Source: Rhodosorus marinus (lineage: Eukaryota > Rhodophyta > Stylonematophyceae > Stylonematales > Stylonemataceae). From it: a stretch of DNA of 64,000 bases. Made by a program: the position numbers and the translations under genes. The notes under the pieces are model-generated. The model searched no databases and was not told where the DNA came from. It saw only the letters and a list, made by a program, of their open reading frames with translations. The stretch is from contig JAMWBK010000006.1 in the NCBI GenBank assembly GCA_029953675.1, positions 248,001 to 312,000 on the forward strand. The letters run 5' to 3'. Shown piece after piece: positions 1-12,123 of the stretch (position 1 is its first letter; each line of letters begins with the position of its first letter).

Positions 1-1762
1 TTGGATGTCGGCATCGTCGAGACTTTCGCCGATGACCTGAAGGCGCTTCTCACATGTCGCATAATACCGCTTTCGGAGATAATCTCCGTTGTAATCAACG
101 AACGTGCCAACTGCAGACACGTGGTAGGGTCGTCTAAGGTGCTCGAACGTGACTGAGAGGATGCCCAAGTAATGGCGACATCCTGTGGCTCAGAGGCAGG
201 GTCAGCTGGTCTGTGTAGTGACTGATACTTTTGAAGGTTCTCAGATAGCTGGGACGCAGAAATGCCAAAGTGCTTCGCCAGCTCCCCAAGGCCAGATTTG
301 CACAGGAACCGATAGCGTTCACGACGACGAGGCCTGCGTCGGCCTTTCTCCTCCCCCGTATCTGCTGCTCCGGTCGTAGAATAATACTTCTCCTGGAGCA
401 GTGTTACGTGACGCTCTAAAGTGTTTATCTGCATCAAGTCGTTCGTAAACCCAGCTTCATCAGTAAGGTTCTTCAGTATATTCGTGTCGTCTTCAATTCT
501 GGCCTCGGGTGCCTTGTTCAATTGCTCCAGAAAGTTCTTTTTCCTTTCAGTCAAGTGACTCCATCGGCGATCCCAATCCATCACTGTCCAGAGGGAAGTC
601 CAATCGCCTAACTCATCAAATCCGGAACTCTTCATCAAATCTCCCATGATGTACTCCTTTCTGTAGACTGCCACGAACGGAATATCCAGAGTCTCCACGT
701 GCAGAAAAGCAAGAAGAACAGATATCTTGCCTATAGTTGCCTCTCTTTCGTACTCATCGTGATCTGGACTACTGAAAGCCGACTGGTAAATCCACTCCGC
801 TTCCTCCCCGAGATCTTCCTTATGAGCTCGTCTCCTATGTCCAAAATGCTCCTGCAAGTACTCGGGCATGTCCTTGCTTCGGATTTCCTCATCGCGATCG
901 GTAAGGAGCCTCTCACGAGCTAACGACGGGTCCACCTTGATAGTCAGTTTTCGCAGATCCTCCATGTCGTTGATTTGAGTCTCCTCATTGGCTTCCTCTT
1001 TCCTGAGCATTGGTCCTGCATCTTTTCCATCTGCACACAGAGATGTTTCGAAATCGCGGGGATTAAAAATTGATCAGGTCGACGACGATGATTGCAAAAG
1101 TTACGATAAGACATAAAATTCAAGGAAACCTTCCGCTTACCTTCATCATCTGACACGACAAGAAAATCGATTCCTTGCAACTCATCCACATCCTTCTGGT
1201 CTCCAAAAATTTCTCGGGCGTCCTCTAGAGCGGCTGTATGAACTTCATCCGCGCCGCCCTTTCTTCGTCGTCTGTCGCCCTCGTCATCCTCGATGAAATT
1301 GTCCATTTCGTCTCCCTCGTCATCGTCATAGTCAATGTCTTCATCCGGACCTCGTCGCCTACTGTCTTCCTTCCCCTGATTGCGAACCTCACGGTCTGAC
1401 TCGTCCTCGCTCGCATCTCGTTCTAATCGTCTCAACTTTCCTTTCTTCTTTACCTTCACTCCAGCCTCCTCCAGAAGATCGAGATCTCCTTCTTCCATCT
1501 CTATCTCTTCTCGACCTCGCTTCCTTTTCTTTTTCTTCTTTTTAATGGATCGGGCTTCATCATCCTCATCCTCGTTCTCCTCTCCGCCGGCTTCTTCATC
1601 TCCGACCAAAAAATCGTCCTGCTCGTACTCGTTTGGAACATCATCATCCTCGCTAGAATCAAAATCCTCCGAGTCCTTGTCCTCATCCTTCACTTTAACT
1701 ACCACCTCTTCCTCCTCCTCCTCCGAACCTTCAGCTGCCTCGTTTTCCACAAAAGAACTCAT
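1..1762 (-). CDS. SPT6: Transcription elongation factor SPT6, N-terminal part (runs off the left edge)
   Basis: SPT6 is the nuclear histone chaperone and elongation factor that travels with RNA polymerase II. Translation starts at the ATG at 1762. The first 200 or so residues are very acidic (runs of Glu/Asp with basic patches), as in the SPT6 N-terminus. One intron (1140-1031, GT-AG) joins VVSDDEG to KDAGPMLRKEEANEE in frame. The second exon stays open to base 1 and contains typical SPT6 blocks: a DRDEEIRSKDMPEYLQ segment, then the diagnostic PFVAVYRKEY motif, then a helical section (LTDEAGFTNDLMQ, LCKSGLGELAKHFG). The YqgF-like, HhH, S1 and SH2 regions must lie left of the window. SPT6 is usually about 1,500 residues, so roughly two thirds is missing here because of the window edge, not truncation. 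Identification is strong from domain order and the PF-YRKEY block. Confidence 0.9.
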
Positions 1763-3389
1763 GGTTTCAAGCTTTCTCCCTCACCTAGAAACACCTTCAA
1801 CACAACCCGCCCACACAAAAAACTTCCACGAACCAAAAAGCTTCAACAAGCAAACTTCATAACATAACTACGGGGTACTTCCTCTTGAAAGCTGCTCACT
1901 ATAGCCCATCCCATTCCCTTTTCCCCTCCTAATCCCTAAAAACGTCACAGCCTTGTTCCGAAAACTTACGATATTCCAATCCCTTAAAGAAACCCTGCTC
2001 CCGCACACCGTCCCCTTTCTCCCTCCCAAACAAACGAGTTACCCCTTTAAGCGTCACTAGGCACCTACCCCGAATTTGTTTTCAATATTCTTACAATTCT
2101 GGTCTGCTTGTTTCAAAACTAAGCTAGCTTTAGACTACATTAAAGACAATAACTTTCTCACTGGGATGCAAATTCTATGGTAGGCTGCTATATTTGAAAA
2201 TATTGGATTTGTTTTAGATAGGATGATGAAATCGGTTGGTAGGAGAAGGTGAGGTTGTGGAAGTCCATCCTCAGGATCCAATTCATTCTTGTTGGGTTGA
2301 GCTTTCTCGTGTAGGATCTTTAGATCAGTACTCCTGTGATGAGACATTAAGGTCTGCGCGTCATCTCCCTTCGCGAAGCTGGAAGGTGATCGATCCGTCG
2401 CGCCGCGGGGTCCACCGAACACCTGAAGCTCTAGCCGTCGGTTCAAGTCAAAGATCACAAAGCATCAAATCACAAAGAGAGCTCCTAGAAAGGTCTTGTG
2501 AAAGATCCTAAGCGCTTCTCGCTAATCCAAAAACCTGCTCCTCAGACATCGACGGAAGGCGCCGTATGTGAAACTTTGCCGGAGACTTGGAGTAAGAAAC
2601 TTTTTACCCGTGTACGATTGCTGAAGTATAGCTCCATCAAGTATACTTCTTAGACTGCCGGCTCCAGCTTGGGAGTGTCCCAATCACGGTGTAGCCCCCG
2701 GTTCTTCCTGCAAGTGCGCATAATCCAATCAACCCCAATCAATACATGCAGATATAGATTGAGATATTGACTGAGTCTCTTTCAAACTCCCATTTATAAC
2801 AATTAAACGACACATGTACTGTCTATATCATACACTCTGCAGATTTAATTTTTAAATAGATATCTAACATTGTAAAAACTATACCAATTTTTTTTGTGAC
2901 GATGTGAGCAGGAATTGATTGGTTTTGTATTTTTAATATTTTTAGTTCTGATCTTTTTTTCTTTTTTTTTCTGGATGTTTCTGCAAGGAGCGTTCTCTGT
3001 CAAAGGGCATGAGCCAAAGAATATCTAAAATTTTACTGGGAAATTTGGTAGGCGAGCAATGTGTTGGTTTTTGACCGCGTTTGAGGTGGCGGAGGACGCC
3101 ATAGCGTGAAAAGCGGGAACAGTCGTTTTTTTGGATGATCAATTTGTGATGATATAAAGTCAAGAAAGGAAGGTTTGGGAAGGAGAGAATGAGGGGCAAA
3201 GTTGGAGAAAGAGAGAGAGAGAGAGAGAGAATTAGAGTAGGATAGGTGTTTATGAGTTTCGCTTTGTTCCTTGGTTTCTTGATTTTGGGAGCTGGGTGTG
3301 TTTTGTTTTTCGGGTGGGCTATGTAAGGTGTTCAAAATTGGAGCAGGTATAGCGTCAGAGAGGAGGGGTTTCGACCCTGGTTGGAGAAG
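1763..3389. other. Intergenic, divergent spacer between SPT6 and the DWNN gene
   Basis: About 1.6 kb between two divergent start codons. Next to SPT6 the plus strand is C-rich and G-poor. Next to the DWNN gene it is G-rich and includes a (GA)10 run. A more GC-rich patch at about 2236-2720 has no convincing reading frame; it could hold a non-coding RNA, but I recognise none. Confidence 0.6.
3211..3230 (+). repeat. (GA)10 microsatellite
   Basis: Ten GA units about 160 bp upstream of the DWNN-gene start codon, inside the G/A-rich leader. Confidence 0.9.
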
Positions 3390-6300
3390 ATGACGTCGGC
3401 GATTCATTTTAAATTTAAGTCCGCCAAGGAGTATGACTCGATTGGTTTTGAAGGGGACAACTTGAAAGTGGCGGACTTGAAGGTTGCCATCGTCGAGCAA
3501 ACGAAGTTGAACTCGGGAGAGAGTTTCGACCTAGAGATCAAGGATGCGCAGACATCAGAAGGTTTGTTTTGGCTTATTAATTAATTTATTTTTTTGTAAG
3601 GGCTTGTTGGCTCGTCTTAGATGCAAATACGTTTCAAATTGTCGGCCACGAGCTTCAGAAGGAGAGCTTCGCTGAGGTCTCGTTGTGTGAGAAGAAAGTA
3701 AAGAAGGATTGCAGGCGTTGATAATGCTTTGAATATCCTAGATCCTCGTCAGGCATGTTGGTCGGAATGATGCGAGCTGATCTCAGCATGTTCATGATAC
3801 ATCAGAGTGCATCAACTCTTTGCTGTCGTATTTCGATGGTCGCGATTGCGATGCTTTTCTTACACTTTGCTGGACTCCTTGTTTATGAAATGACGCAATG
3901 TCTGTGTAGACGATGCGTGAAGTCTCAGAACTGGATTTCTTTTATTCGGGTTGCCTGACTCTGTTTCTCGTTTTGTCGTTTCTTCTTTCCCTGTTCACCG
4001 GATTGCGCTTGATGCTGTTTCGCTTCAACGCTTTATAGAGTACTCGGATGAAAGCCTGCTTGTCCCGAAGAATACATCGGTCATCGTCGTCAGAAAACCC
4101 GGAATCAGAGCCGGGGGAATCCTCGCCCAACATCAAATGGCAAAGAAGAACGAGCGATACGCAGAGACAAGGAATCCATCAGCTACGCAACCAACCCCTG
4201 CAACAGCAGCTGCTCAGGCAGTATCGGCGTCTGGCCCTACTGCGGTGAAAGGGGAAACCGAGGAAGCGCGAATTGCGAGCTTGATCGACCAAAGCGGCTC
4301 TGGATTCGAGAGAGCTCCGTATCAGAAATTCAACCACTCCGGTGGGGTTGTCGGAAACTCGAATCTCCCATCTGGCGGAGTGGAGGGAGCTGGTAAGTAG
4401 ACTCTAGCAACCTGTCGGCTCCGCACCACGGAGCTATTGGACAACACGAGAACGACAAGCTCTCTTAGTTCGATTGTAGGCACCGCTGACCATATGTCGT
4501 TCCTGGAATAGGTCGCATGAATAAGATCGGGTATCAGCACGATCGACCGTCGAGGCCTGGACCGAACTATGTATGTCATCGCTGCTCAAAACCTGGTCAC
4601 TGGATTGAGCAGTGTCCAACGAACGGGGATCCACGATTTGACAAGATTAAAGTACGATACCCTACTGGGATTCCCCAGAGCATGCTGAAAACAGTTTCCG
4701 CACCGAGCACCGGAACAGGACTGCAGCTGGCGCCTGGCCAGTTTGTGACCCTTCAACCAAACGAAGATGAATTCGCAAGACAAACTGCGGGTTTGAGAAA
4801 ATCACGACAGGCGGAGGAAGCTCAGAGGAGGAGCGCTGAAGCGGAAAAGGCGAGCGGGGTAGAAGCAGCTGGGGAAGGGGCAGCTGAGGAGGAAATCTCG
4901 GCAGACCACAAAAGCGCAGACGATGTTGAACCCAAAATTGCGCCTGACACACAGAATCAGGACCCGAACGCTGCTGATACGGATAGCACACAGGGCTTGG
5001 CCGGTCAGGGGGGGCAGGAGTCGCAGTCGATTGGTGTTGGTGGCAGAGACGAGGGTGAAACACTGATGGCAACAGGTGTTAGTCAGGAACAAACTACAAT
5101 ATCTGAGAAGGATGCCATGGAAAATGCACATACCGAAAATAACCCTGGAAGTGACAATATAGCTGTAAATGAACAAAAAGAAAACTTGACTAACTCCAAC
5201 AACGGTAAAGATGAAGAGGTAAAAGCCGGTAGCGACGCCAAGGATACTTCACCGGGGCCAGTCGTCCAGCCTCTCGATATCAAACTAACAGAACCACAGG
5301 AATCCAAAAGCGGGGATAAAGAAGCGGTAGGCAAGGCTGCCGAGCCTCCCGCAAAGTCTGACGCGCTTACTCTGGAGGACCTGCTCGGCAAGGATGAGGA
5401 ATTGTTTACTCCAAAGCTCGGAGATGCCCAGCCCAACAGCGCTGACCTGATGAACGGGAAAAGTGCAGCTCCGGATTCAAGTACTAGGCCACAAGACCAC
5501 AGCGATGGGGGCAGCGGGAAGGAAGGACATGACAGTCATGGTCCAAAGAGTGCGGAGTTGAGAGATCTAGAACAGGACCAAGCACAGACTCCGTCAGAGA
5601 GTCCACCTCCAGACACTTCAGTACAAGGTATCGATTTCACTGCCGAGTTTTCGAAACACAAATCTGTTTCGTTTCTGAACTTATCAGACTAACGTTGAAC
5701 TCCGATTTGCTTATCTCGCAATTCCTGACCAGTGACTCGAAGGGACGAGCAAAGGCCTCAGACTTTCGGAAGAGAAGGCCGAGGAGGCTACAGGGGCGGT
5801 GGAGGAGGGGGGAGAGGTGGTCGTGGGGGGGGAATGCCCCCAAACTTCAATATGGGAATGCCGCCGATAGGTTTTCCCGGACGAGGTATGGGCCCGCCAA
5901 TGGGTGGCTTTATGCCGTTTGGGGTAGGTTTCCCTCCGGGCTTCCCGCCCGGTATGAACCCGGGCTTCGCTCCTGATCCAATGATGATGCAACAGTATCA
6001 ATACATGCAGGCAATGCAGGCCTGGAACCAGGCCCAAGCTGCTGCTGCTGCTGCTCCCAATCAGAACCCCGAGCAAGCGCCCCGGGAGGATTCAAGGTCC
6101 AACTCGGATCGGCGGTCTGTTGAAGACAAGGAAGTGAGTGGGTCCGACCGTGAAGGATCAGAGAACCGGGACAGATCCAGAAGCCCTCGGTCAGTTGGCA
6201 AGTCCGATTCCGGTGGCGATGGGCGACGAAACCGCCGCGATGATAGAAGCAAGTCTCGCAGCCGAAGCAGAGAAGACAGACGGGGAAGGGGTTATTCACC

Positions 6301-7657
6301 ATCCTCACGTGGCCGGAGAGGTCGCGACAGGAATCGGGAGCGCGATCGCGACAGGGTAAGAGGTAGAGACAGGGACCGGGAAAGAAACAGAGACAGAGAC
6401 AGAGACAGAGACAGAGACAGAGACAGAGATAGGGGCAGAGACAGAGGCAGAGACAGAGGCAGAGACAGAGATAGGGAAAGAGAAAGGGAAAGAGATCGGG
6501 AGAGAGACAGAGACAGAGACAGAGACAGAGACAGAGACAGAGAGAGCTTCAGAGCTAAAGGCAGAGATCGCGAAAGAGATCGGGAGCGGTTTCTTGACCC
6601 TGATTCAGACAGGGATCGAGGTCGAGCTCGCGGCCGGGAAGGCGGCCGAGATTTCGGGAGAAAGCGTGGACGGGATGGGGAGCAAGACAGGCCGCAGGCC
6701 AATAGACCTCGTGACAATGACAGCGATCAAGAAAGAGATCGAGATCACGATATTGAAGAACGCCATGGGCAGGATCATCGATCCAAGGACCGCCAAAACG
6801 AGAACGACAATAGCCTCGAGCGTCGGGAACGTATGGAGGGGTCGCGGGCCGAGACGGAAGAGCGTCGAGATGGAACGATGGACAGGCAGGATCGTTTTGG
6901 TGTCGACGATGGAAACGATGAGAAGGGGGATACAGTAGTCGACAAGGACGTGCCGCTTGACGATTTGGAAGATCGTGGGCGCCGATATGGCGACAGGTCT
7001 GACTCGGAGAACGGGCATGGATCCAGGAAACGCAACACCCCAGAGAGAGCTGTTCGTGCGAGTGGAGGCGGTGGATACGATCCGGTCGGCCCCGACGAAG
7101 GCGATGGGAATACCTACAAACGGCAAAAGACAAATGACGAAGATCTCCATCGTGATAGGTACGTTTCACCAGGCGGAAACAGTCTCCTCTACCTTCCAAA
7201 GGAGGAGGCGAAAAAAGTGGTCCGGTGAATTCTGACAGTTTTCGTACCTTTAAAATGATTCAGGAATCCAAGGGACTCCCCAGAGCGAGGCCGCGACTAC
7301 GGCAACTACCGACGGGACGACAAAAGAAACACAAGTCGGGACAGTTCTCGGGGGATGAACAAGGACAAGAGAAGAGACAATCGACGATGGCAAGGATCGA
7401 ACAAGGTGAGTATATCAAACGGAATTCGTTCGTTTCAGTGACAGTGCTTGCTTGGTAGTAGTCGTTCTTATCAGCAAATCGTACTTCTGTGACTCGGGCA
7501 GAGTGACAACTGGCAAAAGAGTAAAGGAAGGAGGGTCGACAATCGTCGAGGAGGAACTTACGAACGTGAAAACCAGGACGGTGAACGAAAGATCGGCATC
7601 CATGACAGACTGGGAACAAGAGATGATAGGAGAGGCAAAGGCCGCAGGAGGCATTGA
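3390..7657 (+). CDS. DWNN + CCHC zinc-knuckle protein, RBBP6/Mpe1-like, without RING, with RGG and RD-repeat tail
   Basis: Six exons: 3390-3561, 4039-4392, about 4512-5627, 5733-7158, 7264-7405, 7502-7657 (about 1,121 aa). Residues 1-80 are a DWNN ubiquitin-like domain (HFKFKSAKEYDSIGFEG, then VPKNTSVIVVRKP after intron 1). A CCHC knuckle follows (CHRCSKPGHWIEQC) with the family's PTGIP segment. RBBP6 and yeast Mpe1 belong to the mRNA cleavage/polyadenylation machinery, and animal RBBP6 is also an E3 ligase. In those proteins a RING/U-box follows the knuckle; here the next 350 residues are an acidic, Ala/Glu/Ser-rich linker with no Cys/His cluster. Next come a Gly/Arg (RGG) patch, a Met/Pro/Gly-rich stretch and long Arg-Asp repeats typical of nuclear RNA-binding proteins. 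The C-terminus has IHDRLG followed by basic residues. The junctions keep frame. A role in pre-mRNA 3' processing is inferred from DWNN plus the knuckle. Confidence 0.88.
6335..6560 (+). repeat. Hexanucleotide repeat coding for Arg-Asp dipeptides
   Basis: Degenerate AGAGAC/AGGGAC hexamers inside exon 4 of the DWNN gene, giving a long run of RD/RE dipeptides. Such tracts are usually length-polymorphic. Confidence 0.9.
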
Positions 7658-8474
7658 AGTTTTCACGACCTTGACAACTTTCTTACAGCCTGCGACCAGC
7701 CTTAAAAATAAGAAGCGAAAAGCAAACTCAGCCTGAGGATCATCAGCATTCAAGTCCTGCCCAACCATTACTGGTCATCTAACACAGCCCAAAGCCAATT
7801 AGAACATATTCGAAAACAAAATTTAAAAATAAAATTACATAGATAGAAAGCTGGAGAAACCTCGTCCATTCAAGAACCACAAACGTCATCAAAATAAGTA
7901 CCTTCCTCCCAATCAAGGCTCATCACCCAACACCATTCCAAGGAAAAAATAATCATATATTAATAAAAAATAATATCTCTATATGAATAAAAATCAACTA
8001 AACAAAATTATATGTCCAATAAATACCACCTAAATATATGAATTTCTAAAGCAAAAATAAATACTCTAAATAATTACAAATTATCAGTATTAATATACCA
8101 ATCAATATTAAATATCTAAATCAATCAATCAAAAGTATCTTTATATTTGAATATTTTTGGCACGGTACTTGAAACCGAATCAATAATATTAATAAATAGT
8201 AATTTCTAGTTCGTGCGGTTGGTTGATGGCATTGGGGCAGATGGAAGGGGTCTCGTGGAATGAATGAACGCTAATGGGGATTGGTAGTGTCCATCTATAG
8301 AAGAATGAAAATGTATATGATGAGGGAAGGCGGTGGGGGAGGAGGGGGTGCGGGGAGAGGAAGGTGGTAAGGTTGAGAATACTTTTTGGAAGTGAAGGTT
8401 TGAGGAGTGGTAACCTGTTGTTTAGGTGTTTCTGTGGTTGTTTTTTTTGGATGGTAGTTAGAGGAAGGGAAAAT
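7658..8474. other. Intergenic, AT-rich
   Basis: The downstream side of the DWNN gene is very AT-rich (about 7780-8210). From about 8210 it turns into a G-rich, C-poor leader before the next gene. No RNA gene or conserved frame seen. Confidence 0.6.
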
Positions 8475-9125
8475 ATGGCGTTTGTAGTGGGCGGTTTGAG
8501 TTTTTCGGGTGCTGGGATTCAGGCGAGATGCGTTCGCGCAAGTGGGGTTGGAGTTTCGAGGAGAGCTCCGAGAGTGAGTTTTGTAATTTCGCCGCCACAG
8601 TGAGGGAGATGGTAGTACTGATTGTTTTTTTGCACCTGTTGGACTTGTTGTGGTTTCAACAGGTGTCCATGAGCAGCGAACCGAATACTGCTGAAAATAC
8701 CGATACTGACGCCGATAAGGCCGCAGAAGAAGCGCGGAGGATTTTGAATGATGGCGATTCTATGGTTGATTTGGGCGGTAGCTATCAAGCTCCGCGAGAA
8801 GGCCAGCGGTACGCCGCCACTTCAAGTGGAGGCTATCAGCCCGGATCAAAGGGGCTAGACGTTTGGCTGATAACAGGCTTGTGTATGCGTACTTGCAAAC
8901 TAACAAGATATTCGGAGATGGAGCCCAAACGTTGTCCTGCTTAACTTTTTTTTTTTTTGCCTTTCCCACAGTGGTGTTCCTGGTCCCAATCGTGATTACA
9001 ATCGTTGGCGTGATTAACGGGGTCAGTTCAGATTTTTAAGTATTTGAATTCAAACTTTTTTTCTAACTGAATCACCTGTTCTCCACGTGCTTGCTCTGTA
9101 GTGGATTGACCTCGACCCGAGATAA
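8475..9125 (+). CDS. Small predicted plastid-targeted single-span membrane protein
   Basis: Not recognised by name. The model has four exons: 8475-8573, 8663-8882, 8972-9021, 9102-9125 (130 aa); all introns are GT-AG and the total length keeps frame. Residues 1-33 are rich in Gly, Ser, Arg and Val and almost free of acidic residues, like a plastid transit peptide. The middle is hydrophilic (many Asp/Glu, then Gly/Ser/Tyr). The C-terminus has one strong hydrophobic span, LVFLVPIVITIVGVING, and ends in WIDLDPR. The donor of the second intron (8883) is the least certain choice; nearby GTs would alter one or two residues. An in-frame ATG at 8451 is an alternative start. The layout, a short tail after one span, resembles small thylakoid proteins, but that is inference. 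Confidence 0.6.
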
Positions 9126-10392
9126 GTAGTTCATCTACATCCCTAATCTAGAACTTCTTCCCGAACCTACTGGACGATAAGTGCTTCCAGCGAAACCCTA
9201 ACACACACAACCAGAAAGAAGCCAGCGTCATCAATGATTTTTAACCGAGTACAGAACAGATGAATACGAACGCGGATGTTCTGCGGATTGGTAAGACTGT
9301 CGAAAGCGACGGAACACGCAGACAGAGTAAAAGAAGAAGAATGGCTTTCCCATAGTTTGGCGGTGTATTTCTAAGCAACGAAGTACGTCGTCCTTGGCCT
9401 GGCCCAGACCCAGTGGAGAAGGTACTCCGATTGTCTTCGAGGATCGTGTGTTCTCGCTATCTTCCTGAACTCGATGAAACCTGTTGAACCTTGGTACGCC
9501 AGAGCAAAAACGCTTCGGTATCTCTCGATAATTGTGGATGCGCGGCCTGAGCGTTCGTTTATTCTCCTCCATTACGTGCGGTTCTTGCGGTGGGGATAGT
9601 CAGAGCAAGACATGTGTGGATACAATCACAAACAGAATGCATGAACACGAGCTGGCTCGTTCCTAATGGTTATGCACAGAAGGCCTCCCTCGCAGTCACC
9701 GAGTGGTCCGCACTTTTGGACAATTGAAATCAATTTCAAGCTCGTAGAGCAGCTTTTTGATCCACTGTAGGAATGCTAGCACTGACTATTGAAGATCGTC
9801 CTCCCACTCTTCCATCCCAGTAGTCGACCGGGAGTTGGACCTTTCCCTCACTCAGTAAAACTCACTCGCACCCTTCTCGAAACATCTCCGCCATCATCAA
9901 GTCCCGACTTTCCAGGAAACTTACTTTCCTACAGCGCCGAATAAATACTGACAAGAGAACACCGTGCGTTGGCAAAACAGCTCAAGCAAGCGGCGCTGAA
10001 TCAAAGCCCCCGGTGGACGCGAAATTCTGGCAGCAAGCTCCTCGAGTGGAAAAGAAGAGGGTCGAATGTTTCTGCACACCGTTGCCAATCAACTGAACTA
10101 AGAGTCCATGGATTTTCCAGTTTCCTCCTCATGGACTCCACGACGACTCTTGTGAGAAGTCCACACGCAGCCATGCTGCTTTGAACAGGTGTTCAGCGTG
10201 CACCGAAGACTTCCTTTGACTTTGACTCCGTAAAGAAGGTGAATGGGAAAACGGTACGGTACTGTTCGGAACAGGGCTTCGTGTAGGTTGTTGTGACAGA
10301 CCGTGGCGAGGGAGAAGGACTGTCAATGTTGGGTAGGGTTGCTGTGTTTGATTGACTATTTGCGAGTGAAAAATGAGTTATATTAGGTGATC
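9126..10392. other. Intergenic
   Basis: About 1.27 kb with only short unconvincing open frames on both strands (for example minus 9231-9572). No RNA gene recognised. The last 150 bp are G-rich leader of the rhodanese gene. Confidence 0.55.
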
Positions 10393-11967
10393 ATGAAAGA
10401 GGCCAAGGTTCTGCTTTACTATTTATACCGCGAGATTGTTGATGTAGAAGGTGAGAAGGATTGGCAGTTGCGTACTTGTGAGGAGTTGGACATTCTTGGT
10501 AGAGTTCGAATCGCTCGGGAAGGGATTAACGGTACTGTTGGTGGTGCCGTTGATTCGATTGTCGAGTATGAGAAGAGGATGACGAAGAGGGAGCTGTTTA
10601 GAGGGATTGATTTCAAGTCGTCGATGGCAGAGTCCGTGCCGTTTTCCAACCTGTTTATTCAGGTTCGTCCTGAGGTCGTCACCCTTGGTGTTGACAGGTC
10701 CAAGGTTGATCTGAGTGCTGCCGGAGTTCATCTGACGCCGGAGGAGTTTCATGAGGAGATCCTGCAAGCAGATGATCATACCGTGGTGATCGACATTAGA
10801 AACGAATACGGTGAGGGTCTGTGCAAGTGCAATACTTCGTCAGACTTTTTGAGGGCTGACCAAAGGCCTCCGGTTTTAGAATCTAAAATTGGCAAATTTG
10901 AAGGAGCAGTAGGTGCTCCACTAAGACAATTCAGTGACCTCCCTAGAGTTGCTACAAGCCTTGTGGATCAGCTCCAGTTAAAGGACAAAAAGGTGCTAAT
11001 GTATTGCACTGGTGGAGTCCGTTGCGAGCTAGGATCTGCTCTTTTGCGCAGCTATGGAGTCGATCAAGTGTTCCAACTTGGCGGAGGTATTCACAACTAC
11101 CTAGAAACTTTTCGCAGCGGAGGTGAGCGGTTTGTATCCCCCAGTGTCGACGAGATCCCAAACGTATCCATATCCCATCTTGTTCGCAACGGTGTCGACG
11201 CTCGAGCGTTTTTATGAACCCCTCAACCCCTCAAGAGCTTCATCTAGAGTCGTGCTCTTCAGGAGCCCCCCGTCCATTCGTGCCGAGAATATGGGCACGC
11301 TTTCCGTATGCACTGTTGTACAACGGATGTCGAGTCACGGGGCGGTTTGTAGGGTTAGTAGTGGCGGGGAGGCCTTCTCTAGAAATCAGTACGAGCATGT
11401 AGAGTACTAAGGGAGCAAAGGACAGTTGTCGCAGGAGCGGTCACCGTCGTTTGTTTCACGACGAGCTTTTGCGTTCGTTGAGAAATGGTAATCAAATTGG
11501 TAATGACCCTGTGTGCGCAATTTGTCTGTTCTCGACAGGCTTATTTCTCGGCAAAAATTTTGTGTTTGACGAACGGATCGCTGTTGGGCCGCCGGACAAA
11601 GAGCCTCAACATCAACTGGCCTTTGGACGATGCGATCGCTGTGAAGAGTCTTTTGATGACTACTCTGCAGGTCGTCGATGCAGATACTGTCGCGTTCTGG
11701 TCGTATTGCAACAAGTTCTCTTTCGGCGGCGCGATGATTCAAGTGCGGCTCGTCCAACGCGTTTTGCTGACCCCTACCCTTCCCCTCGCTTGTTTACAGG
11801 TTCTTGTTTGCGATAATTGCGCAGAAGCATCCTGCGAGTTTGAATGCACAAACTGTCCAGCGCTGGTTTCAAAACCGACAAAGACAAGACGAAAACGAAA
11901 AGAGAAGTGGTCCGCGGCCTCAGCTGACGTGCCGGAGAACAGCGCCGAACGGGTAATATCCTTTTAA
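10393..11967 (+). CDS. Rhodanese-domain tRNA uridine hydroxylase, TrhO/TSTD2 family
   Basis: Bacterial TrhO (YceA) makes 5-hydroxyuridine at the tRNA wobble position; TSTD2 is the eukaryotic relative. Exons 10393-10810, 10880-11122, 11539-11693 and 11800-11967 give 327 aa. The N-terminal acylphosphatase-like part (LLYYLYREI; GRVRIAREGINGTVGG) precedes a rhodanese domain with the loop MYCTGGVRCE, whose first Cys is the expected catalytic residue. The FVFDERIAV block and a C-terminal Cys cluster (CDRC, CRYC, CDNC, CTNC) follow, as in the family. The first intron is only 69 bp, in frame and free of stops, so an ORF finder reads through it; removing it restores the conserved DIRNEYESKIGKF. The third intron's donor (GTTCTG) is weak. 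No clear targeting peptide from this start. The tRNA role is inferred from the family. Confidence 0.88.
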
Positions 11968-12123
11968 ATTGTATAGCTGTATAACTTCCTTTACATAGTC
12001 TCGAATACTTTACAGTTGCCGGCTCACGCTTGCCGTAGCCAGATTAGAAAGCTGTGCGCATGCTCGCTGCTTTGCTTTAAGCTCTATTAAACTGAAAACT
12101 GGGTGGACGCTTTTGCCGCTGAA

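Noticed and set aside
1380-1862. Plus-strand Ser-rich frame
   Set aside because: Complement of the acidic SPT6 N-terminus.
2236-2720. GC-rich patch as SRP or RNase P RNA
   Set aside because: I could not find the conserved cores of either RNA.
6292-6717. Long minus-strand frame of Ser/Leu repeats
   Set aside because: It is the complement of the Arg-Asp repeats in the DWNN gene; low-complexity repeats leave several frames open.
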